The notes below the pieces were generated by a model. That model made no database searches. It saw only the letters and a program-made list of their open reading frames with translations, and was not told the DNA's origin. Below, piece after piece: positions 16,644 to 25,181 of a stretch of 64,000 nt of DNA. Positions within the stretch are counted from its first letter, which is position 1, and each line of letters starts with the position of its first letter. The translations under genes were made by a program, and so were the position numbers. This DNA is from Streptomyces nigrescens. Lineage in GTDB: Bacteria; Actinomycetota; Actinomycetes; Streptomycetales; Streptomycetaceae. The stretch lies in contig AP026073.1 in NCBI GenBank assembly GCA_024349765.1, positions 5,332,001 through 5,396,000 of the forward strand. The letters are read 5' to 3'.

Positions 16644-16870
16644 CCCACGTACTTGGCTTTCCCGCCGTGGTTGTTGCTCGCCGTTGCACCTGCGGCGCCG
16701 CCCACGTGCCCGTCTGTCCCGCCGCGGGGCGTCTCGCCGTTCCGCTGCGCTTTGCGGCGCCTCCCACGTACCTGTCTGCGGCGCCGCGGGGCTTGCTCGC
16801 CGTTGTGCGCTTTGCGGCGCCTCCCACGTACCCGTCTGTTCCGCCGCGGGTGTTGTTCGCCGTTGCGCCT
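16644..16870 (+). repeat. Tandem array of about 60-bp units joined to repeat element copy A
   Basis: Four degenerate units start with CCCACGT at about 16644, 16702, 16763 and 16823. Each continues with a CCGCCG-rich block and a CTCGCCGTTG block. Length is about 60 bp per unit. Copy B of the element carries only one such unit, so the array expanded here. Confidence 0.75.
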
Positions 16871-17105
16871 GCGGCGGGCTGGGTGGTTTGTTGGTGCGGT
16901 GACGGGCCTCCGGGGCCGGTTGTGTGGACTGCTGACGCTTTACGTCCACACAACCGGCCCCTCCGGCCCGTCCCCTCCCGTGAGGGGTAAAGGAGACGGT
17001 GGGTGGGGGTGCACGTGGTGCCTACAGGCGCGCAGGCAACGGATGAGGCTTGCTGCCAGGCGCAACGGCGAGGCGACCCGCGTGGGGACAGACGGCTATG
17101 TGGGG
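16857..17105 (+). repeat. Dispersed hairpin element, copy A
   Basis: The body (16857 to about 17053) is nearly identical to the reverse complement of 19000-19194. Its core is a perfect 18-bp inverted repeat (16912-16929, 16944-16961) around a 14-base loop, extended by a 3x3 internal loop and 8 more pairs (GACGGGCC at 16901, GGCCCGTC at 16965). Beyond the body, 17058-17105 is an inverted, diverged copy of the 60-bp unit, so the whole looks flanked by inverted units. No transposase is present. The right end abuts the stop codon of the GNAT gene. Confidence 0.85.
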
Positions 17106-17107
17106 AA

Positions 17108-17656
17108 TCAAAAAGAACTCGCCAGGGCTGCCATGATCAGGACGTCGTGCCATTCGCCGTCCCAGTACAGCGCTTCGCGCAAGCGGCCCTCCACCTCGAA
17201 GCCGCATTTCTCGTAGGCCCGTCGGGCGCGCGGGTTGAAGGGGAAGACCTCCAGCTCGACGCGGTGCAGGCCCACCCGGTCGAAGGCGTAGGCCAGGAGG
17301 AGGCGGATCGCCTCGGGGCCGATGCCGCGGCCGGTGGCGTCGGCGGCGAGGGAAATGCGGAAGGTGCCGTGGGCGTTGTCCTTGTCGATCTGGCTCAGCG
17401 CCAGTTCGCCGAGGTAGCCGCCGGACTCCCGGTCCTCGATGACGAGGTCGAGGCGGTCGGGGCGCCCGGCGGCGGCTGCGCACCATTCCTGCAGTTCGGG
17501 CAGCGTCCAGTCACGGTGGGTGCCGGTCAGCCGTCGTATCTCGGGATCGAGGAAGGTGGCGTGGAAGGCATCCGCGTGGCGGAGCGTGAGCTGCACGAGC
17601 CGGATGCGCTCGCCCGTGAGCACCGGCTTCTCGGAGAGTGCGGTGGGGTCGATCAT
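17108..17656 (-). CDS. RimJ/RimL-type GNAT acetyltransferase
   Basis: A 182-residue acetyltransferase of the RimJ/RimL branch. ERIRLVQLTLRHADAF at the start, the acetyl-CoA loop ATGRGIGPEAIRLLLAYAF (about residue 108) and the end HRVELEVFPFNPRARRAYEKCGF are typical, and the last is the signature of this branch. Possible substrates are ribosomal protein N-termini or small-molecule amines. Its stop codon lies directly against the end of repeat element copy A. It is divergent from the LysR gene with about 77 bp between start codons. Confidence 0.9.
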   Translation of the reverse strand: MIDPTALSEKPVLTGERIRLVQLTLRHADAFHATFLDPEIRRLTGTHRDWTLPELQEWCAAAAGRPDRLDLVIEDRESGGYLGELALSQIDKDNAHGTFRISLAADATGRGIGPEAIRLLLAYAFDRVGLHRVELEVFPFNPRARRAYEKCGFEVEGRLREALYWDGEWHDVLIMAALASSF

Positions 17657-17733
17657 GTCGGGATGATGGCGAGCCGCGGACGGTGCGGCAACTGAAATTG
17701 ACCGGTGGGGGTGCCGGGCGGAAGGGGGACGAT

Positions 17734-18660
17734 GTGGAGCTGCGCCAGGTGCGGTACTTCGTCACGGTCGCGCAGGAGCTGCACTTCGGGCGGGCGGCCG
17801 AGCGACTGCACATCGTGCAGTCGGCGGTGAGCCAGCAGGTCCGGCGGCTGGAACGGGAGCTGGGGGCCGAGCTGTTCGACCGCTCCGCGCGCCAGGTCCG
17901 GCTGACGGCCGTCGGTGCGCGGTTCCTGCCGGAGGCGCGGGCGCTGCTGGCGGCCGAGGAACGCGCGCTCGCCGTCGTCGCCGAGCTGACCGCCGGCCGG
18001 GCCCGCACCCTGCGTCTGGGGACGAGCACGGGCCTGGGCGCCCATCTGGACCGGGTGCTGGACGCGCTGGCCGGGCTCGCCCCGGAGATCGGGGTGGAGC
18101 TGGTCTCGGCGCGGGCCGCGGAGCGGCTCGACCGGGTGGTGTCGGGCGAGCTGTCCGCGGCGTTCCTCCGCGGTGAGCCGGACGACGGCGGCCGGGAGGG
18201 GCTGAGGTTCCTCCCGCTGTGGCAGGACCCGCTGGTGGCGGTCGTCCCGGCCCGGCATCCGCTCGCCGCCTCACCCGGCACGATCGCGCTGGCCGAACTC
18301 GCCGCCGTGCCGCTGCTGCTGACCGAGCGGCGCAACAACCGCGCCCTGGTCGACCTCGTCGTCAACGCGTGTCATGACGCCGGTTTCGCGCCCGTTCCCG
18401 GCCCGCGGTACGGCTCGCTGGACAACACCCTGACCGCGATCGGCGCCGCCGGCCCGGCGGACGGGCTGTGGACCGTCGTCTACGCCTCGCACGCCGACCG
18501 GCTCCACACACCCCGGGTGGCCTTCCTGCCGTTCCGCAACCCCGGCATGGAGCTCACCACCCACCTCGCGGTGCGCCGCAGCAATCCGCCGGCCGGTCTG
18601 GAGCCGCTGCTGCGGGCCTGTGCGGAGGCGGGCGGCGGCGGGGTGTGGCCCGCCGCCTGA
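17734..18660 (+). CDS. LysR-family transcriptional regulator
   Basis: A 308-residue LTTR. The N-terminal winged HTH is clear: ELRQVRYFVTVAQELHFGRAAERL followed by QSAVSQQVRRLERELG. The C-terminal part is a periplasmic-binding-like effector domain starting LRLGTSTGLGAHLD. The GTG start at 17734 is preferred because ggaaggggga precedes it and the protein then begins VELRQVRYF, as usual. It lies between a divergent GNAT gene and a downstream tautomerase gene. Its target is not known. Confidence 0.92.
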   Translation: MELRQVRYFVTVAQELHFGRAAERLHIVQSAVSQQVRRLERELGAELFDRSARQVRLTAVGARFLPEARALLAAEERALAVVAELTAGRARTLRLGTSTGLGAHLDRVLDALAGLAPEIGVELVSARAAERLDRVVSGELSAAFLRGEPDDGGREGLRFLPLWQDPLVAVVPARHPLAASPGTIALAELAAVPLLLTERRNNRALVDLVVNACHDAGFAPVPGPRYGSLDNTLTAIGAAGPADGLWTVVYASHADRLHTPRVAFLPFRNPGMELTTHLAVRRSNPPAGLEPLLRACAEAGGGGVWPAA

Positions 18661-18797
18661 AGCCGACCCATCTCGATCCGTGATCGCTGCGTGCGCGATC
18701 CGCTTCTTGGTCACGCGGGCCGTACCCGATGAACTGAGGGCACGCCGGCGAAACCGCCGCGAACGGCCAAATGGCCTGCAAAGCAAGGGAGTTCGTC

Positions 18798-18980
18798 ATG
18801 CCGATCGTCACCGTCCAGCAGGGTCCGCGCAGCGTCGAGCTGAAGCGGGAGCTGGTCCGGCAGATCACCGATGCGTTCGTGGACGCCTACCGGATCCCCG
18901 CCGAGACCGTGCAGGTCTGGATCCAGGAGGTCCCGACCGACAGCTGGGGCACAGCAGGCACCCTGACGGCAGATAAGTAG
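18798..18980 (+). CDS. 4-oxalocrotonate tautomerase-family protein
   Basis: A 60-residue tautomerase-fold protein. After Met removal it begins with Pro (PIVTVQQGPRSVELKRELV), the catalytic base of this superfamily. The second conserved region, IPAETVQVWIQEVPTDSWGTAG, is also present. A Shine-Dalgarno aagggag lies 8 bases upstream. The substrate is unknown. Its 3' end (TADK, stop at 18978-18980) lies about 20 bp before repeat element copy B. Confidence 0.88.
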   Translation: MPIVTVQQGPRSVELKRELVRQITDAFVDAYRIPAETVQVWIQEVPTDSWGTAGTLTADK

Positions 18981-18999
18981 TCCAGCCCACGTGAGGGGG

Positions 19000-19240
19000 G
19001 CGAGCCTGATCCATTGCCCGCGGGCGCATGGGCATTACGTGCACCCCCACCGTCCTTCACTTCCCCCCAACGGGAGGGGACGGGCCGGAGGGGCCGGTTG
19101 TGTGGACGTAAAGCGTCAGCAGTCCACACAACCGGCCCCGGAGGCCCGTCACCGCACCCACAAACCACCCAGCCCGCCGCAGGCGCAACGGCGAGAAACC
19201 ACCACGGCGGGACAGCCAACCACGTACGGCTATGCGACAA
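19000..19240 (-). repeat. Dispersed hairpin element, copy B (inverted relative to copy A)
   Basis: On the minus strand this repeats copy A over about 195 bp: the CTCGCCGTTGCGCCTGC edge, the 18-bp stem (outer limits 19079-19150) with the same 14-base loop, and a less conserved right part to about 19000. One 60-bp unit extends to about 19240 and reaches into the stop codon of the XdhC gene at 19230. It lies between convergent genes and could form a bidirectional terminator. Confidence 0.85.
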
Positions 19241-20411
19241 AGTCGAGACGCGCAGCCCCATCATGGTGGATCGGAGTATGCGCCCCCGTAAGCGGCGTGC
19301 CCGTGCCGCCGCGGCGGTTGGCGACGATTTCGGCGGCGATCGAAAGGGCGGTTTCCTCGGGGGTGCGTGCCCCGAGGTCGAGGCCGATCGGCGAGCGCAG
19401 GCGGTTGAGTTCGAGTTCGGTCAGGCCGACGTCGCGCAGTCGCTGAAGGCGGTCCAGGTGGGTGCGGCGCGAGCCCATCGCGCCGACGTAGGCGACCGGA
19501 AGCTTCAGCGCGCGCTCCAGGAGCGGCACGTCGAACTTGGCGTCGTGGGTGAGGACGCACAGCACCGTGCGGCCGTCGAGTTCCTGGGAGTCGAGGTAGC
19601 GGTGCGGCCAGTCGACGACGATCTCGTCGGCGTCGGGGAAGCGGGTGCGGGTCGCGAAGACGGGGCGGGCGTCGCAGACCGTGACGTGGTAGTTGAGGAA
19701 TTTGCCGACCCTGACCAGCGCGGACGCGAAGTCGATCGCACCGAAGACGATCATGCGCGGGGCGGGGACGGAGGATTCGACGAGGAGGACGACCGGCTGC
19801 CCGCATTGGGAGCCATCCGCTCCGATTTCGAGCGTCGTGGTGCGGCCCGCGTCGAGCAACGCGCGGGTCTCCTCGATGGCGGTGCGGTCGAGGGCGGGGT
19901 GGCCGCCGAGGGTGCCCTCGTGGGTGCCGTCGGGGCGGACGAGCAGTGCCCGGCCGAGGAGTTCGGCGGGGCCCTCGATGATCCGGGCGACCGCCGCCGC
20001 CTCCCCGGCGGCAGCGGCGGCCAGCCCGGCGGCGAGCGTGTCGGCAGTGCTGTCCACCCACTCCCCCGCGGCTCCGCCGTGTGCGGAGCGCGGGGCGCCC
20101 GTCCGTATCGGCTGGACGAGGATGTCGATGATGCCGCCGCAGGTCAGACCCACGGCGAAGGCGTCCTCGTCGCTGTACCCGAAGCGCTCCAGGACCGGTT
20201 CGCCGGTCCGCAGCGCCTCCTGGCACAGTTCGTAGACCGCGCCCTCCACGCATCCGCCGGAGACCGAACCGATCGCCGTGCCGTCGCCGTCCACGGCGAG
20301 GGCGGCTCCTGGCTGGCGGGGCGCGCTGCCGTTGGTGGCCACGACGGTGGCCACCGCGAACTTGCGGCCCTGCTCGACCCACCGGTGCAGCTCGTCGGCG
20401 ATGTCCAGCAT
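19230..20411 (-). CDS. xdhC: XdhC/CoxI-family molybdenum cofactor insertion protein
   Basis: A 393-residue XdhC-type protein, which in known systems binds molybdenum cofactor, helps sulfurate it and passes it to xanthine dehydrogenase. The N-terminal XdhC/CoxI domain shows GSVSGGCVEGAVYE and GLTCGGIIDI. The C-terminal Rossmann domain shows MIVFGAIDFASALV, DEIVVDWPHRYL and AYVGAMGSRRTH. A clear AAGGAGA site precedes the ATG at 20411. It is the last gene of the purine operon, 41 bp after the permease. The last codons and stop overlap the edge of repeat element copy B. Confidence 0.93.
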   Translation of the reverse strand: MLDIADELHRWVEQGRKFAVATVVATNGSAPRQPGAALAVDGDGTAIGSVSGGCVEGAVYELCQEALRTGEPVLERFGYSDEDAFAVGLTCGGIIDILVQPIRTGAPRSAHGGAAGEWVDSTADTLAAGLAAAAAGEAAAVARIIEGPAELLGRALLVRPDGTHEGTLGGHPALDRTAIEETRALLDAGRTTTLEIGADGSQCGQPVVLLVESSVPAPRMIVFGAIDFASALVRVGKFLNYHVTVCDARPVFATRTRFPDADEIVVDWPHRYLDSQELDGRTVLCVLTHDAKFDVPLLERALKLPVAYVGAMGSRRTHLDRLQRLRDVGLTELELNRLRSPIGLDLGARTPEETALSIAAEIVANRRGGTGTPLTGAHTPIHHDGAARLDFVA

Positions 20412-20452
20412 GTCGGTCTCCTTACGGATAACGGATGGGTGGATGGGGCGGA

Positions 20453-21940
20453 TCAGTGGTGCACGCCCAGCCAGCTCTCGATCGGGTTGAGCGAGAAGTA
20501 GGCCAGGAACACCAGGGAGAGCACCCACATCAGCCAGCCGGGCTCGCGCCACTTGCCCTGCACGGCCTTGATGGCGACGTGGGCGAGGACGCCGGCCGCG
20601 ATGCCCGCGGTGATGGAGTACGTGAACGGCATGAGGACCGTCGTCAGGAACACCGGGATGGAGGTCGCCGGGTCGTCCCAGTTGATGTGCTTGGCGTTGG
20701 TCAGCATCATCGAGCCGATGACCACCAGTGCGGCGGCGGCGACCTGGGTGGGGATGACCTGGGCCAACGGGGTGAAGAAGAGGCAGAGCGCGAAGCCCAG
20801 ACCGGTGATGACGCTGGCGAAGCCGGTCCGTGCGCCGTCGCCGACGCCCGCGGTGGACTCGACGAACACGGTCTGGCCGGAGGCGCCGGTGAGACCGCCG
20901 ACGATTCCGCCCGCACCGTCGATGGCCAGGGCCTTGTTCAGCCCGGGCATCTTGCCGTCCTTGTCGGCGAGGTTGGCCTGCTGGCCGATGCCGATGATGG
21001 TGCCCATGGCGTCGAAGAAGCCCGCCAGGACGAGGGTGAAGACGATGACGCCGACGGTGATGCCGCCGACGTTGCCCAGGCCGCTGAAGGAGACGTGGCC
21101 CAGCAGTCCGAAGTCGGGGGTGGAGACGACGGATCCGGAGATCACCGGGGCGTTGCGGCCGCCCCAGTCCTTGACGGTCAGCCCGGCGACCTGGTGGACG
21201 ACCGCGGAGAAGACCGTGCCGCCGACGATGCCGATGAGGATCGCGCCGGGCACCTTGCGGACCTGCAGCAGGAAGATCAGCAGGACCGTGAAGGCGAAGC
21301 AGAGCACGGGCCAGCCGGTGAGCATGTCGGCGGTGCCGAGCTGGATCGGCTTGGCGCCGGCGAGACCGCCCGGGCCGGGCATGGAGGTGACGAAGCCCGC
21401 CTGGACGAGGCCGATGAGGCAGACGAACAGGCCGATGCCCATCGTGATGGCGTGCTTGAGCGGCAACGGGATCGCGTTCATGATCAGTTCCCGCGCGCCG
21501 GTGACGACCAGCAGGACGATCACGGCACCGTAAATGATGCACATCGCCCAGGCGTTGTCCCAGGTCATCTGCGGGGCGACCTGGAAGGACATCACCGCGG
21601 ACACGCTCAGGCCGGCGGCCAGGGCGAGCGGGACGTTCCCGAGGAACCCCATGACGATGGTGGTGACGGCGGCGGCCAGCGCGGTCGCCGTGGTCACCTG
21701 GTCCGCGTTGAGGGTGGCTCCGGTGATGTCCTTCGTGGTGGTCAGGATCACCGGGTTCAGGAGGATGATGTACGCCATCGCCATGAAGGTGGTGACGCCG
21801 CCACGCACCTCCCGGCCGACCGTCGACCCTCTCTCGGATATGTGGAAGTACCGGTCGAGCCAGGACCGGCCGGCGGGCTGGCGCGAGCCGTTGCCCGCGT
21901 CTTCCGCCGTGGTCCTCGGCTCAGTGGACTGCTGGGTCAT
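20453..21940 (-). CDS. NCS2/AzgA-type purine permease
   Basis: A 495-residue membrane protein with about 12-14 hydrophobic segments. The N-terminal TTFMAMAYIILLNPVIL and the GLTGASGQTVFVESTAGVGDGARTG region (where AzgA proteins carry substrate-contact residues) identify the AzgA branch, which imports adenine, guanine or hypoxanthine with protons. Placement between the xanthine dehydrogenase subunits and XdhC supports import of hypoxanthine or a related base for oxidation. A 245-bp gap with hairpins separates it from the upstream Mo-subunit gene, so it may also have its own promoter. Confidence 0.92.
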   Translation of the reverse strand: MTQQSTEPRTTAEDAGNGSRQPAGRSWLDRYFHISERGSTVGREVRGGVTTFMAMAYIILLNPVILTTTKDITGATLNADQVTTATALAAAVTTIVMGFLGNVPLALAAGLSVSAVMSFQVAPQMTWDNAWAMCIIYGAVIVLLVVTGARELIMNAIPLPLKHAITMGIGLFVCLIGLVQAGFVTSMPGPGGLAGAKPIQLGTADMLTGWPVLCFAFTVLLIFLLQVRKVPGAILIGIVGGTVFSAVVHQVAGLTVKDWGGRNAPVISGSVVSTPDFGLLGHVSFSGLGNVGGITVGVIVFTLVLAGFFDAMGTIIGIGQQANLADKDGKMPGLNKALAIDGAGGIVGGLTGASGQTVFVESTAGVGDGARTGFASVITGLGFALCLFFTPLAQVIPTQVAAAALVVIGSMMLTNAKHINWDDPATSIPVFLTTVLMPFTYSITAGIAAGVLAHVAIKAVQGKWREPGWLMWVLSLVFLAYFSLNPIESWLGVHH

Positions 21941-22093
21941 GGTGCCTTACTCCCAAGGTTCAAAGGGGCACTCGCACGTGGCGAGATTTGGGATGGATCT
22001 TCGGCTGCACGACCCGGGGGACGGCCCGAGACGAACGTGGGGTACTGACTGCGTACGAGGCAGCAGCGACTGCGGTGGTGCGAAGGGGGGAGA

Positions 22094-22182
22094 CTCCGGG
22101 CGGTGCGCGGAGGAGGACGGACAGGGACACCCCTTGTCGCGTACCGCCCGGAGGCCGGGGTCCGGGGGAGTCGCCCCCGGAC
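22094..22182 (-). terminator. Two hairpins between the xanthine dehydrogenase Mo-subunit and permease genes
   Basis: GTCCGGGGG/CCCCCGGAC (22160-22168, 22174-22182; 9-bp stem, 5-base loop) starts 3 bases after the Mo-subunit stop. A 16-bp stem with one mismatch (22094-22109, 22138-22153) follows. Together they could terminate or attenuate transcription before the permease gene. Confidence 0.55.
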
Positions 22183-22185
22183 GGC

Positions 22186-24573
22186 TCACTGGGTGCCGGT
22201 GAGGTGCTCCGGGCGCACCGGCGTCTTGTCGAGCTCCAGCCCGGTCGCGTTCCGGATCGCCGCGAGGACGGCCGGGGTCGACGACAGGGTCGGGGCCTCA
22301 CCGATGCCGCGCAGCCCGTAGGGGGCGTGCTCGTCGGCGAGTTCGAGCACATCGACCGGGATGGTCGGGGTGTCGAGGATGGTGGGGATCAGGTAGTCCG
22401 TGAAGGAGGGGTTGCGCACCTTCGCGGTCTTGGGGTCGACGATGATCTCCTCCATGACCGCCACGCCCAGGCCCTGGGTGGTGCCACCCTGGATCTGGCC
22501 GACGACGGACAGCGGGTTGAGCGCCTTGCCGACGTCCTGGGCGCAGGCCAGCTCGATGACCTTGACCAGGCCGAGCTCGGTGTCCACCTCGACGACCGCG
22601 CGGTGCGCGGCGAAGGAGTACTGGACGTGGCCGTTGCCCTGGCCGGTGTGCAGGTCGAAGGCCTCGGTGGGCCGGTGGCGCCACTCCAGCTCCAGCTCGA
22701 CGGTCTTGTCCTCCAGGACGTCCACGATGTTGGCGAGGACCTCGCCGCCGTCGGTGATGACCTTGCCGTCCTCCAGGAGGAGTTCGGCGGTGGCCCACGC
22801 CGGGTGGTACGAGCCGAACTTGCGCCGCCCGATCTCCAGGACCTTCTCGCGCACGGCCTCGCAGGAGTTCTTCACCGCGCCGCCGGTGACGTAGGTCTGG
22901 CGGGAGGCCGAGGTCGAGCCGGCCGAGCCGACCTGGGTGTCGGCGGGGTGGATGGTGACCTGCTGGACGCCCAGCTCGGTGCGGGCGATCTGGGCGTGGA
23001 CGGTGACGCCGCCCTGGCCGACCTCCGCCATCGCGGTGTGCACGGTCGCGACCGGCTCGCCGTTGATGACCTCCATGCGCACCTTGGCGGTGGAGTAGTC
23101 GTCGAAGCCCTCGGAGAAGCCGACGTTCTTGATGCCGACCGCGTAGCCGACGCCGCGTACGACGCCCTCGCCGTGCGTGGTGTTGGACAGTCCGCCGGGC
23201 AGCTGGCGCACGTCGGCGCCCTCGCTGGACTCCCACTGGCGCTCCGGCGGCATGGGCATCGCCTTGATGCGGCGCAGCAGTTCGGCGACCGGGGCCGGGG
23301 AGTCGACCGGCTGCCCGGTCGGCATGATGGTCCCCTGCTCCATGGCGTTGAGCTGCCGGAACTCGACCCGGTCCATGCCCAGCTTGTCGGCCAGCTTGTC
23401 CATCTGCGCCTCGTACGCGAAGCACGCCTGGACCGCGCCGAAGCCGCGCATGGCGCCGCAGGGCGGGTTGTTGGTGTAGAGCGCGATCGCCTCGATGTCG
23501 ACGTCGTCGATGACGTAGGGGCCGACGGAGAGGGAGGAGGCGTTGCCGACGACCGCCGGGGAGGCCGACGCGTAGGCGCCGCCGTCCAGGACGATCTTGC
23601 ACTTCATGTGCGTGAGCTTGCCGTCCTTCGTGGCGCCGTGCTCGTAGTAGAGCTTGGCCGGGTGCCGGTGGACGTGCCCGAAGAAGGACTCGAACCGGTT
23701 GTAGACGATCTTGACCGGCTTGCCGGTGCGCAGCGCCAGGAGGCAGGCGTGGATCTGCATCGAGATGTCCTCGCGGCCGCCGAAGGCACCGCCGACGCCG
23801 GAGAGCGTCATCCGGACCTTCTCCTCGGGCAGGCCGAGGACCGGGGCGATCTGCTTGAGGTCCGAGTGCAGCCACTGGGTGGCGACGTAGAGGTCGACGC
23901 CGCCGTCCTCGGCGGGTACGGCCAGGCCGGACTCCGGACCGAGGAACGCCTGGTCCTGCATGCCGAAGGTGTACTCGCCCTTGACGATGACGTCGGCGCG
24001 CTCGGCGGCCGCGTCCGCGTCGCCCCGGACGATGGGCTGGCGGTGCACGATGTTGGGGTGCGGGACGTGCCCGATGTGGTGGTCGTCGCGGTTCTCGTGG
24101 ACCAGGACCGCGTCGGGGGCGATCGCCGAGGCCTCGTCGGTGATCAGCGGCAGCTCGGCGTAATCGATCTTGATCTTGGCGGCCGCGCGCCGGGCGGTCT
24201 CCGGGTGGTCGGCGGCGACCAGCGCCACCGGCTCGCCGTGGTGGCGGACCTTCTTGTGCGCGAGGACCGGGGTGTCCTGGATCTCCAGGCCGTAGTTCTT
24301 CACCTCGGTGGGCAGGTCGTCGTACGTGAGCACGGCGTAGACGCCCGGCATGGCCACGGCTTCGGAGATGTCGATCGACTTGATCTCGGCGTGCGCGACG
24401 GTGGAGCGCAGCGTCTGGCCCCACAGCATGTCCTCGTGCCACATGTCCGAGGAGTAGGCGAACTCGCCGGTGACCTTGAGGGTGCCGTCCGGCCGCAGCG
24501 TGGACTCGCCGATGCCGGCCTTGGTCTTGCCGCCCTGGGTCAGGTTGGTGGGGGTGCGGGTGACACCAGCCAT
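22186..24573 (-). CDS. Xanthine dehydrogenase, molybdopterin-binding subunit
   Basis: A 795-residue molybdenum hydroxylase large subunit that oxidises hypoxanthine/xanthine to urate. Visible cofactor and active-site motifs are GVGGAFGGREDIS, NPPCGAMRGFGAVQ (with the Arg near the Mo centre), QGGTTQGLGVAVMEE, and the catalytic Glu in LRGIGEAPTLSSTPAV. The protein begins MAGVTRTPTNLTQ. Its start is 5 bp after the stop of the 2Fe-2S subunit gene, so translation is probably coupled. Confidence 0.95.
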   Translation of the reverse strand: MAGVTRTPTNLTQGGKTKAGIGESTLRPDGTLKVTGEFAYSSDMWHEDMLWGQTLRSTVAHAEIKSIDISEAVAMPGVYAVLTYDDLPTEVKNYGLEIQDTPVLAHKKVRHHGEPVALVAADHPETARRAAAKIKIDYAELPLITDEASAIAPDAVLVHENRDDHHIGHVPHPNIVHRQPIVRGDADAAAERADVIVKGEYTFGMQDQAFLGPESGLAVPAEDGGVDLYVATQWLHSDLKQIAPVLGLPEEKVRMTLSGVGGAFGGREDISMQIHACLLALRTGKPVKIVYNRFESFFGHVHRHPAKLYYEHGATKDGKLTHMKCKIVLDGGAYASASPAVVGNASSLSVGPYVIDDVDIEAIALYTNNPPCGAMRGFGAVQACFAYEAQMDKLADKLGMDRVEFRQLNAMEQGTIMPTGQPVDSPAPVAELLRRIKAMPMPPERQWESSEGADVRQLPGGLSNTTHGEGVVRGVGYAVGIKNVGFSEGFDDYSTAKVRMEVINGEPVATVHTAMAEVGQGGVTVHAQIARTELGVQQVTIHPADTQVGSAGSTSASRQTYVTGGAVKNSCEAVREKVLEIGRRKFGSYHPAWATAELLLEDGKVITDGGEVLANIVDVLEDKTVELELEWRHRPTEAFDLHTGQGNGHVQYSFAAHRAVVEVDTELGLVKVIELACAQDVGKALNPLSVVGQIQGGTTQGLGVAVMEEIIVDPKTAKVRNPSFTDYLIPTILDTPTIPVDVLELADEHAPYGLRGIGEAPTLSSTPAVLAAIRNATGLELDKTPVRPEHLTGTQ

Positions 24574-24578
24574 CGTGA

Positions 24579-25181
24579 TCAGGCCCCCTGTCCGGTGGTC
24601 GCGGAGGAAGCGGACTCGCCACGGGCTGCGGCCAGCCGGACCGCGTCGAGAATCTTCTCGTAACCCGTGCAGCGGCACAGGTTGCCCGACAGCGCCTCAC
24701 GGATGTCGGCGTCCGACGGGGAGTCGTTGCGCTCCAGCAGTTCGTCGGCGGCGACCAGCAGGCCCGGGGTGCAGAAACCGCACTGGACCGCGCCGGCGTC
24801 GATGAACGCCTGCTGGATCGGGGACAGTTCGGTGGTCTCGCCCGGCTTCGCCTGCCACTGCTTGGCGGCGTCGAGGCTCGTGCCGGAGCTGCCGCAGGCG
24901 CCGCTCGCGCAGCCGCCGTGCTCGGCACGCTGCTGGGCGTAGTCGGCCAGACCCTCGACGGTCACCACCTCGCGGCCCTCGACCTGGCCGGCGGCGACCA
25001 GGCAGGAGCACACCGGCACACCGTCCAGGCGGACCGTACAAGAACCGCATTCGCCCTGCTCACAGGCGTTCTTGGAGCCCGGGAGGCCCATCCGCTCGCG
25101 GAGGACGTACAGCAGGCTCTCGCCTTCCCAGACGTCGTCGGCCTCCTGCTGGCGGCCGTTGACGGTGAATGTCACGCGCAC
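24579..25181 (-). CDS. Xanthine dehydrogenase, 2Fe-2S subunit
   Basis: A 200-residue iron-sulfur subunit with the plant-type cluster near the start (ACEQGECGSCTV, then the fourth Cys in VCSC) and the second cluster in the helical domain (CGFCTPG, CRCTGYE). It passes electrons from the Mo centre to FAD. An extra Cys/Gly-rich insert (GGCASGACGSSG, about residues 89-100) separates the two domains; this is longer than the usual linker. It overlaps the FAD-subunit gene by 10 bp and precedes the Mo-subunit gene by 5 bp. Confidence 0.95.
   Translation of the reverse strand: MRVTFTVNGRQQEADDVWEGESLLYVLRERMGLPGSKNACEQGECGSCTVRLDGVPVCSCLVAAGQVEGREVVTVEGLADYAQQRAEHGGCASGACGSSGTSLDAAKQWQAKPGETTELSPIQQAFIDAGAVQCGFCTPGLLVAADELLERNDSPSDADIREALSGNLCRCTGYEKILDAVRLAAARGESASSATTGQGA

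Noticed and set aside
16620..17000. Hypothetical proteins within the dispersed repeat element
   Set aside because: Frames are open in several phases on both strands and are not shared in phase between the two copies.
16857..19240. Composite transposon formed by the two inverted element copies
   Set aside because: No transposase, no visible target duplication, and the genes between (GNAT, LysR, tautomerase) look like ordinary chromosome genes in composition.
20435..24663. Long plus-strand open frames across the permease and xanthine dehydrogenase genes
   Set aside because: Composition is biased to Asp/Gly/Val/Arg with no family similarity; they mirror minus-strand genes with strong motifs.
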